Source: Dictyocoela muelleri
Lineage: Eukaryota > Microsporidia
Assembly: GCA_016256075.1 (NCBI GenBank)
Contig: SDVU01000036.1
Coordinates: forward strand, 1 to 25,894
DNA: 25,894 bases
Reading direction: 5' to 3'
Shown: positions 19,482 to 25,894 of the stretch, one piece after another
Layout of the letters: each line of letters starts with the position of its first letter
Position numbering within the stretch: position 1 is the first letter of the stretch
Program-made: the position numbers and the translations under genes
Notes under the pieces: generated by a model
Seen by the model: only the letters and a program-made list of their open reading frames with translations
The model's database searches: none
What the model was told of the DNA's origin: nothing

Positions 19482-19846
19482 TATAAAAAAATAAACTAAA
19501 AGTTTTTTTTGATCACAATTTTTTATTTAAAAATCAAATGATTGTTATTTGAAAATTTGTTTGAATAATAAAACACGTACCTTTAAAAAAGTATAAAAGT
19601 ATTTTAAAGTATGTTGGTTAAGTTTTTTATTTTTATAAATAATATATATCATATTTAGTTTTATAATTATTTCCTACCATAGATAATAAGGATAGATCAT
19701 CCTTTAATATTTAGCGATGTTTTTTTAATTATACTTTTTTTATTTTATTTTAATGTTATTTTCAATTTAATTTGAATTTGAATTTTTAATGCAACCTTCT
19801 AAATATGAAAATAATATCTTGTAAAAAATAAATAAACAACATGCTG
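19482..19846. other. AT-rich part of the polymerase kappa / Rad9-like divergent intergenic region
   Basis: No gene is supported. It must hold the upstream control region of polymerase kappa, but no motif beyond the CCC triplet could be singled out. Confidence 0.45.
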
Positions 19847-20218
19847 ACATCCATAGCTGCCAACCCGGAGAGTAGTCTCCTACCGTGGACTGTAACCTTG
19901 AGTTTTGATGTTCCAATAACACGTCACTTCCTAAACTACCCAGAAGCCCAGCTGTATGCGCGATTTTCGTTTTATCAATGACTCAGCAGGATACAGGTAA
20001 TTAATAGCTTTTCAAGAATTTTTATTTTTCACTACTTTTTGCCGAGATGCGTCGCCGCACTCATCCCCACGCCTAGGAGAGTCCTTTCTGCTTCATTGTC
20101 ATATTAGACCAAGTCTTGATCAGCTATACCTTTTAACAACTGTATATTAAACTATAATTATATAGTTATGACCGCTTTTTGTCATTCCCTCATTATTTAT
20201 TAAAGAGTGACGTCAGCG

Positions 20219-20229
20219 GGATTCGAACC
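20219..20229 (-). promoter_or_regulatory. B box of RNA polymerase III promoter (SINE copy 2)
   Basis: GGTTCGAATCC on the minus strand, an exact match to the B-box consensus bound by TFIIIC. Confidence 0.8.
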
Positions 20230-20262
20230 ACGATACTTAAAATTTACATTCAAGAGTGTTAA

Positions 20263-20273
20263 CCACTGAGCTA
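20263..20273 (-). promoter_or_regulatory. A box of RNA polymerase III promoter (SINE copy 2)
   Basis: TAGCTCAGTGG on the minus strand, an exact match to the A-box consensus, 33 bases upstream of the B box. Confidence 0.8.
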
Positions 20274-20501
20274 TCTGGCCCAATAATTTCGTATAATTTA
20301 AATTTAGACACGCTTTAAATATAATTTGATGTTTATAATCTTGAAAATCAAACTAAATTTTTCCAATTTAGAGAATAGATTAAATATATTTTTTTAATTT
20401 ATTAATAATTTTTAATTTCATTTTCTTGAATACTAAAGTTTATTTTAATAATGATTTGCAATTTATAATTCTTAAATGTAACATCTTTTTAATCCATACG
20501 A

Positions 20502-20504
20502 CCC
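20502..20504 (+). promoter_or_regulatory. CCC start-proximal motif of the Rad9-like gene
   Basis: CCC in GACCCTTA, directly before the ATG at 20508, as in the MADS gene. It supports this start. Confidence 0.5.
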
Positions 20505-20507
20505 TTA

Positions 20508-21356
20508 ATGAATTGCATCATTACACCTCAAAAGGGCATGTTCCTCAATAAAATATTAACCTCACCAGAGATTATTATCTCAATATCAACAAATATAGTT
20601 ATACAACAAATAAATCCAACACACACATGCTTAAGCAATTTAATACTTGAAAACCATTTTTTTGAAGATATATCGATCCATCGCGCTATTTGTGTCAGAC
20701 TTAACAAACCAAAATTTTATTACATGCACACTGAAACTATTTCAATGGCTATCGATATCGGGTTAAATATATTAAAATTAATTTTTACTCTGCTAGATGG
20801 CAATAGATTAACCAGAGTTTATAATACAGTTAGAGATAATCTTTATGAAATAGAGTTCGATGCTGTTTATTATCCATTTCCACTATCATTTAATGAGATT
20901 CTTAAAAATATCAATGATAATGATGCAGAAATTGAAATTGGTGATCAACTGCTTATTAAAGGCAAATATACAAAAATAAAAACTTGTTTAACGGCTAATA
21001 GTAAGATTTATTATGATCCTGAAAATAATGATTTTAAAGATGATTATTTCAAAGATGATGATTTCAAAGATGATGATTTCAAAAATAATGATTTTAAAGA
21101 TGATGATTTCAAATATGATGATTTCAAAAATAATGATTTTAAAGATAATGATTTTAAAGATGATGATTTTAAAGATGATGATTTCAAAGGCACAGCAGTT
21201 AAATCCTTTAAAGGTATAATAAATATCAAACAATTGAAATTCATTTTTTCAAAAGCTGATAATTTTTATTCTATCAATTATGGTTGTGATGGCGATAATA
21301 TTAATTTTAACTTTGAAGGTGATGAATGTGTTTGGTCCGTTTTTATGACAATTTAG
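20508..21356 (+). CDS. RAD9: Rad9-like subunit of the 9-1-1 checkpoint clamp
   Basis: Probable PCNA-like clamp subunit that, with Rad1 and Hus1 homologues, is loaded at damaged DNA. 282 residues. The N-terminus M-x-C...L (1-14), then INPTHTCLSNLIL..HFF (35-52), matches the Rad9 start with its VN-S-RS-Y...FF motif. The following SMAIDIGLNILKLIF...NRLTRVYNTV.DNLYEIEFD (79-118) fits the end of clamp domain 1. YYPFPLSFNEIL (121-132) fits the linker into domain 2. The last 50 residues (IINIKQLKFIF...INFNFEGD....VFMTI) match the end of Rad9 domain 2 (CLKEF...SIHFD...P..FT). Eleven DDDFK-type units (173-227) are inserted where other Rad9 proteins have an acidic loop. The protein stops at the end of the clamp fold, so the usual phosphorylated C-terminal tail is missing. 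Rad1 or Hus1 is less likely. Identification is by eye. Confidence 0.62.
   Translation: MNCIITPQKGMFLNKILTSPEIIISISTNIVIQQINPTHTCLSNLILENHFFEDISIHRAICVRLNKPKFYYMHTETISMAIDIGLNILKLIFTLLDGNRLTRVYNTVRDNLYEIEFDAVYYPFPLSFNEILKNINDNDAEIEIGDQLLIKGKYTKIKTCLTANSKIYYDPENNDFKDDYFKDDDFKDDDFKNNDFKDDDFKYDDFKNNDFKDNDFKDDDFKDDDFKGTAVKSFKGIINIKQLKFIFSKADNFYSINYGCDGDNINFNFEGDECVWSVFMTI
21024..21188 (+). repeat. In-frame 15-bp minisatellite, 11 units, in the Rad9-like gene
   Basis: Eleven tandem units encode NNDFK, DDYFK, DDDFK, YDDFK or DNDFK. Units use both TTTAAA and TTCAAA codon pairs, so the array is not freshly made, yet all units are exactly 15 bp and keep Phe and Lys at positions 4 and 5. Confidence 0.95.
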
Positions 21357-22598
21357 AGTTTTAAAAAATTATATTTTTTGTTATTTATTCCTCCATAAAC
21401 TTAAACTATATTGAATAACTAATTAGAATAATTTTGGAATAAATTTGGAATAAATTATAAAATAAATTTGGAATAAATTATAAATGAATTTGGGTTTTGA
21501 AAAGATTTTAATTGGTAATCGGCATAAAAAACATTATGCTTAGGAGGTCAACACGCGACTCTCAGGTTACTTAAAAAGTCCATTTATTAGTGTTTACTGT
21601 CAAACAACTATTTTTAAATAAAAAAAAAGCTAGATAATTTTTATAGAATTAAAGTTTGTGTTTAAAAATAGTATGTATGTTTAGAAGCACATATCTATGT
21701 GAACATCTCTTTTCATGTATGTAACTTAATAAAAACTCGTTAAGAATAAGGTTAAGAAAAACATTTATCTTCTAATATAAGATCTCTTTCTCAAGAAAAT
21801 TTAATCCCGACTGTCACATACTGAATCTTCTCTTTCATCGGGACACCATACGAGATAAGCTTAAAACACATAATTGGCTAAAAAACGATTGTTAATATGT
21901 TTTCATTTATTCATTTATATTACAATCTTACAAATGTTTCATTTTAATACATATAAAAAAAATACATTTTCTAAATTATGTATTTAAGAGAGAACCTACT
22001 GAGATCAATAACAAGCAATACAAAAGGGTGAATGCACGAGAATACAATGATTCAATAAATATTTATTCATATTTTCATTTAAAGGGACGACCACCTATAG
22101 TGGATCATGTCTCCGATTTTGCCTACATACTAAGAATCGTCATCAGGTAACAAAAAAAAATCTATATTTTGTCATAACATTTTTATTTTAAAATTTCTTA
22201 AATTTTATTAAAGTAAAAAATTTAATAGTTTTTATCAATTTTATAAATCTTTTGGCACATTTAGTTGTTTGTTCGACCCTCAAGAAAAATTTTTAAAAAA
22301 ATAGCAACAGTCTATGTTTGTTTGAAATCCTGCTTTAGATAAAAATAATATATTAATGCTTAATTGATTGTTTTTTTTATCATTAAAAGTTACATAAAGA
22401 AACGTTTTTAATAATTTCTAAGAATGATAAAAATCATAATTAAAAAAAAACTTTCGGTTGATGCTGGTTTTGTGTTTTATATTTTGTGGTGCCTTTGAAA
22501 AAAGCTACACCCCCCTTATTACATGGTTAAAAAATCTGAAAAAAAAACACAAATAAACATACGCACTATATTTTGTGGATTTTTCTTAAATATCACTA
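21357..22598. other. AT-rich intergenic region with a small tandem repeat
   Basis: No gene is supported in this 1.24 kb. A TTTGGAATAAAT-based tandem repeat lies at about 21432-21490. A structured segment lies at 22086-22146 (see the separate entry). The rest is low-complexity A/T. Confidence 0.5.
22086..22146 (-). other. Hairpin segment resembling a decayed hammerhead core
   Basis: On the minus strand CTGATGA (22140-22146) is followed at once by a 5-bp stem CGATT/AATCG (22135-22139 with 22114-22118), then GAGA (22110-22113), where a hammerhead has GAAA. A second hairpin CCAC-TATAG-GTGG follows (22091-22103). No pairing for stem I was found. Penelope-type retroelements are known to carry such motifs, but no other part of one is visible here. 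Confidence 0.25.
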
Positions 22599-22912
22599 GA
22601 ACTTTGGATTCCCCTATTATAATTTGAAACTTCAATACATAAGAGGAAAACACATAAAGCTTGTTTAAAATGGGTGTAAAGCTGCAAGATACTTTCAGAT
22701 GTGTAAATATTTTTATGTAAGCGAAGTAATCTAGGGGTTTCTAAAAATTGTGGCTTTGAAACAAATTCTTGAAACCTCTGGCCCACTTCGCTTACATGAA
22801 AATATTTAGATATCTGAAAAGATCTTGCAATTTTACATTTATTTTAAATTTGCTTCATGTGTTTTTCTCTTATTTATTAAGGTTTCCAATTTCCATAGGG
22901 CATTCAAAGTTC
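22599..22912. mobile_element. Foldback element (MITE-like), about 151-bp arms
   Basis: Arms 22599-22750 and 22762-22912 are inverted copies with scattered mismatches, around an 11-bp spacer. The ends read GAACTTTGGATTCCCCTAT and, inverted, GAACTTTGAATGCCCTAT. The inner part has ATGTAAGCGAAGT in both arms. No target duplication was found. It lies 22 bp left of the Tc1-like element. There is no coding capacity. Confidence 0.88.
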
Positions 22913-22934
22913 GGTTACATAATTTAATTTTATA

Positions 22935-24665
22935 GAAGTTTCCTTATAAATCTACGCACTTTCCCTATTAAATCTGTTTTTTTAAATTTTTTATAAATAT
23001 TTCCCTATCTAATCTGTTTCTTTCCCTATCAAATCTATCCTTTCACTATCAAATCTGCCATTTTATATAAAAATAAAATAATTTATAGGCATATGGTCTT
23101 TCATAAAAAAATAAAAATTCAAGAAAAAGAAAGAATAATATCATTGTACAACTCTAATGCGAAAATATCATCTATCGCAGCCTTATGTAGTCTGGGCCGA
23201 AGTACTGTAAGATATATAAAAAAATATAAAGTAACAGATAAAATTTTTCAATCAGCAAAGGGTGGCGATAAGCGTTCAATATACACTCAAAATGAAAAGG
23301 CAGGTGTTATATCAAAAGTAAATGAAAACCCGGCAATAACATTAAAACGATTTCAATTTTTTTGTGGCTACGCAGCATAACAAGACAGTAGATGTAATAC
23401 AGTTGACGGGATACTAAAGACATTTCATTATAGTCTAAAAAGAATAACCCCGATACCTGTAGCGAGAAATAGCGAAGCTGTAATCATTAAAGTCTGATTA
23501 TTCTTCCGATTTTACAAATTTTTTGTATAATTTAGATGATGCAAATTTTATTTTTATTATGAAGTAAGATTTCAGGTAGCCATAAGAACAAAAAGGGGCA
23601 GGAAAAAAAATGGAACATCCGTATCGATAAAAACTGCCGCTGTAAGAACAAGAATTTTTTTAAATTATAGTTGTGGCTTCAGAAAAATGGAATGATATTG
23701 TACGGGTCTACATCGTTGGTGCTCCTATGAAATAAGAAATTAAGATAAATAGATTTGTTATAAAATTTTTTATTGACTGGGTTGTTATGAAAACTAAACA
23801 TGTCTCACAGAAATGCCACTCTATTTATAGTTTTGGTGATTTTTTGAATTAATTGATGATTGATGAAATCCACATATTTTTTAATTTTTAGAACATACTA
23901 GATTAATCAGAGACTGTAGAATTTTAATCGGTTTTAATAAATTTAAACTTTTTTCAAAATGGAACCATTTTTCGATTTCTAGGTTTAAATAGGAAAAATC
24001 ATTTTGCATTTTTTGAATTTTTGTTGATGTTTTAAAATTGTTTATTTTAACATTCGATGGATTTGGAGGTTGCACAATATTTTATAAAAATAATATTAAT
24101 GCGGTAAATGGTTGAATTTATGTTCATTCATGAGGAGTTGATTAATAAATGTCGATAAAAATGTTTTTCAATTTAATTATCATATTAGATAATTCGATAA
24201 TACACCATTTTTCAGGGTTCAAAACAATAGTTGACAATAATGATTTTACCATAAAATATACCCCTCCATACTTACCATTTCTTAATATAGTGAAGACTGT
24301 TTTTTTAAATGGAAGAAATATGTCATAAGAAAAGACGTGGAAAATTAAATATGGACTCTTTGATGTAATACATTAAGGGTTTAATACATAATCTAGCGCG
24401 GATACAAATCTTTTTTGGAGAAATATGCTGCGATATATCGAATTGAGTAAAAAAAGAACTAATTATGGGTTAAAACCTTATTTGATTTTATTCTATTTTC
24501 ATTTAATAAAAAAAGATAGATTTGATATAAAAAAAAATTGATTTGATAGGGAAAGAAACAGATTTGATAAGGAAAGAAACAGATTTTATAGGGAAATATT
24601 ATTAAAAGATTAAAAAAAAAACAGATTTGATAGTGAAACTGCGCAGATTTGATAAGGAAACCTCG
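22935..24665 (+). mobile_element. Tc1/mariner-like transposon with about 125-bp TIRs and TA duplication
   Basis: Element of 1.73 kb with TA on each side (22933-22934 and 24666-24667). The left end (22935-23060) and the inverted right end (24540-24665) align almost throughout. Each contains five copies of a CAGATTTGATAGGGAAA motif (as TTCCCTATCAAATCTG on the left). Repeated motifs of this kind in long TIRs are typical transposase-binding sites. The transposase is on the plus strand. Confidence 0.9.
23093..24440 (+). pseudogene. Broken Tc1/IS630-like (DDE_3) transposase 2
   Basis: Opens at the ATG at 23093 with 95 codons of a clean N-terminal helix-turn-helix domain: KIQEKERIISLYNSNAKISS, then LCSLGRSTVRYIKKYK, then the linker with AGVISKVNENPAITLKRF. 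The rest is in several frames. The first catalytic aspartate is replaced (FIYEVRFQVA where FIDE-GF is expected, about 23550-23585). The second is kept (ILDNSIIHHF, about 24190). The glutamate is Lys (PPYLPFLNIVKTVF, about 24265-24305). It is therefore dead, although the first domain alone could still make a DNA-binding protein. Confidence 0.85.
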
Positions 24666-25185
24666 TATATATAAAAAAATAGTAGATTGGTCAAAAAATA
24701 ATTTATTAGAAAATAATTCATTTGAAACGAGTAAACACGACTTCTGGAGCTTCTTAAGTATTCGGGTTAAACCCAAGGGAAGGTGGATCATGGGTAGAAA
24801 ATTATATAATATAAAAATTAAAATCGAATATAAAAGTTCAAATTTTTGGCAAGACTGTGAGAGTGCCCACATTAATGTGAACACTCTTTCAGCCTTAAGA
24901 AAAAAAAATAAAAAAACATATGCAATATTTTACAAATTTACCAACAAGTACCCAAAGCAATGTATTCTTATCGAAAACCAATGCAATGAATTTCTTAATA
25001 GAAAAAAGCTTATTGATGAAGTTAAAAACTGTTGTTCTTGAGGAAAGCCAATGTTTTTGAGAAAATATAATAAAATAATAACAATATTATTTATAGATGT
25101 ACATCGAAGATTTGCAAAAAATGAATTTCGATTTTTCAAATTAAATTAATCAATATTCCAATTATACCTATCAATAATTACTTTT
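24666..25185. other. Region between the Tc1-like element and Merlin 4
   Basis: Contains the small open frame described at 24790-25041. The rest is A/T sequence, possibly the decayed 5' part of Merlin 4, but no zinc-ribbon motif could be recognised. Confidence 0.4.
24790..25041 (+). CDS. Unrecognised small open frame (83 codons)
   Basis: From the ATG at 24790 (preceded by CCC at 24773) the frame encodes a basic protein with KNKKTYAIFYKFTNKYP and ends in KLIDEVKNCCS. The frame is also open upstream without an ATG, back into the terminal repeat of the neighbouring transposon. Codon content looks less random than other short frames here, but I recognise no family. It may be part of a transposon remnant or chance. 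Confidence 0.2.
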   Translation: MGRKLYNIKIKIEYKSSNFWQDCESAHINVNTLSALRKKNKKTYAIFYKFTNKYPKQCILIENQCNEFLNRKKLIDEVKNCCS

Positions 25186-25694
25186 TAGCGATTTATGAGA
25201 TACTTTATCGGGATTTCGAAAAAAAGAATATTAAATGATTGCAATATATCAAAAATGAGTCTTCAAAAAATTAAAAGAAATCTCAATGAATATTTTAATT
25301 AAAAAATATGTATTTAAATAAAGTATTGGGAGGTAAATATGCAGTTCAAATAGATGGAACTGTCATCTATAAAGGACAATTAATAGTTTCGACTTCTAAT
25401 ATGTAAGATGAAATTCTGTGATGCATGTGTATTGTCGAGATTATTGAGGCTTATACAGGTAATATGGTCTTGAAAATATATGCTGATAGGAAAATACCTA
25501 CATTGACTAAATTTATTTATGACCATGTGAGAATTGGAACTCTTGTGATAACTGATAAATATCCTTCATATCGTAAATCAGTAAAAAATTCGTTTTTCTA
25601 TCATGAAATTGTTAATCACAACAAAGAATTCAAAAATAATGAAGGATATCATACAAATAATATTGAAAATTTACTGTCACAATTAAAGTATTAA
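25186..25694 (+). pseudogene. Merlin/ISXO2-like transposase remnant 4
   Basis: C-terminal two thirds of a Merlin transposase. Visible blocks are YFIGISKKRILNDCNISKMSLQKIKRNLNEYF (about 25200-25300), VQIDGTVIYKGQLI (about 25345-25385, first aspartate kept, following Glu changed to Gly), then an open frame 25425-25694 with VITDKYPSYR (second aspartate) and HTNNIENLLSQLKY (catalytic glutamate kept). One or more breaks near 25400 separate the blocks, and the N-terminal zinc ribbon is not recognisable. A SINE-like copy starts 12 bp after its stop codon. Confidence 0.82.
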
Positions 25695-25706
25695 GATAAA
25701 AGAATA

Positions 25707-25894
25707 GGCCAGATAGCTCAGTGGTTAACACTCTTGAATGTAAAATTGTAGTATCGTTGTTCGAATCTCGCTGACGTCACTCTTTAATAAATAATGAGGG
25801 AATGACATTAAGCGGTTATAACTATATAATTATAGTATAATATACAGTTGTTCCAGTGTGGTATAGCTGATTAAGACTTGGTCTAATATGAAAA
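25707..25894 (+). mobile_element. tRNA-headed SINE-like element, copy 3, cut by the window edge
   Basis: Starts GGCCAGATAGCTCAGTGG with an intact A box (25714-25724). The B box is TGTTCGAATCT (25758-25768), two changes from consensus. It continues through the same body as copies 1 and 2 (TGACGTCACTCTTTAATAAA, AACTATATAATTATAG, GATTAAGACTTGGTCTAAT) up to the window end. Orientation is opposite to the other copies. Confidence 0.88.

Larger units (their letters stand above)
19847..20280 (-). mobile_element. tRNA-headed SINE-like element, copy 2
   Basis: The best-preserved full copy (434 bp). On the minus strand it starts at 20280 with GGCCAGATAGCTCAGTGG and ends at 19847 with GGCAGCTATGGATGT. 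The head has an exact A box (TAGCTCAGTGG, 20263-20273) and B box (GGTTCGAATCC, 20219-20229), 33 bases apart, which is an internal RNA polymerase III promoter. The acceptor and T stems do not pair, so it is tRNA-derived rather than a working tRNA. A body of about 350 bp unrelated to tRNA follows. The 3' end includes a GGAGACTACTCTCC inverted block. It sits between the starts of polymerase kappa and the Rad9-like gene. Confidence 0.88.

Noticed and set aside
20206-20280. A functional tRNA gene
   Set aside because: A and B boxes are perfect, but the acceptor and T stems do not pair and the same head occurs with the same long body in other copies.
19847-20280. Signal recognition particle RNA or another structural RNA as the source of the repeated unit
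   Set aside because: No conserved SRP, RNase P or snRNA motif was recognised, and copies are dispersed on both strands with strong divergence.
20988-21244. Overlapping frames of Ile/Phe or Ser/Leu/Lys repeats on both strands
   Set aside because: Shadows of the 15-bp repeat in the Rad9-like gene.
24459-24884. 141-codon minus-strand frame rich in FFPYQIC repeats
   Set aside because: It is the antisense reading of the subterminal GATTTGATAGGGAAA motifs of the Tc1-like element.

Overview
This window is a very AT-rich, repeat-loaded piece of eukaryotic nuclear DNA, most likely from a microsporidian with a large, transposon-filled genome (a Hamiltosporidium-like genome is my best guess, by inference). 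The reasons are the three intact intronless host genes, a CCC triplet a few bases upstream of each start codon (a known microsporidian promoter or start mark), and many Merlin (ISXO2-like), Tc1/IS630-like and pogo-like transposons.

Host genes. Only three genes look intact. A MADS-box transcription factor of the Mcm1/SRF type lies at 2719-3615 (+). DNA polymerase kappa (DinB family) lies at 17570-19468 (-). A diverged Rad9-like subunit of the 9-1-1 checkpoint clamp lies at 20508-21356 (+). The last two are head to head, about 1 kb apart, with a SINE-like element between their starts. Both act in DNA damage tolerance, so the pairing may be functional. All three proteins carry in-frame tandem repeats of short acidic or Asn-rich units (15-bp units in the MADS and Rad9-like genes).

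Mobile DNA. Left part (1-9.2 kb): an integrase fossil, a dead Merlin, the MADS gene, a second Merlin with long terminal inverted repeats (TIRs), a Tc1/IS630-like transposase remnant, a 295-bp foldback, a 22-bp minisatellite, and a third Merlin with a perfect 8-bp target duplication. Middle (9.8-15.4 kb): an integrase-bearing fossil between GCGAAG-rich inverted ends, a series of foldbacks, and a MITE with another foldback inserted in it. Then a pogo/Tigger element (15457-17423) with TA duplications. Right end: a foldback, a Tc1-like element with about 125-bp TIRs and TA duplications, and a fourth Merlin remnant.

The most unusual signals are: (1) a tRNA-headed, SINE-like family of about 430-475 bp, present as two full copies, one copy cut by the window edge and one old fragment; (2) an unusual density of long palindromic foldbacks, three of which share terminal sequence with a resident Merlin element; and (3) the divergent polymerase kappa / Rad9-like pair. 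Similarities were judged by eye; no alignment or database search was run.
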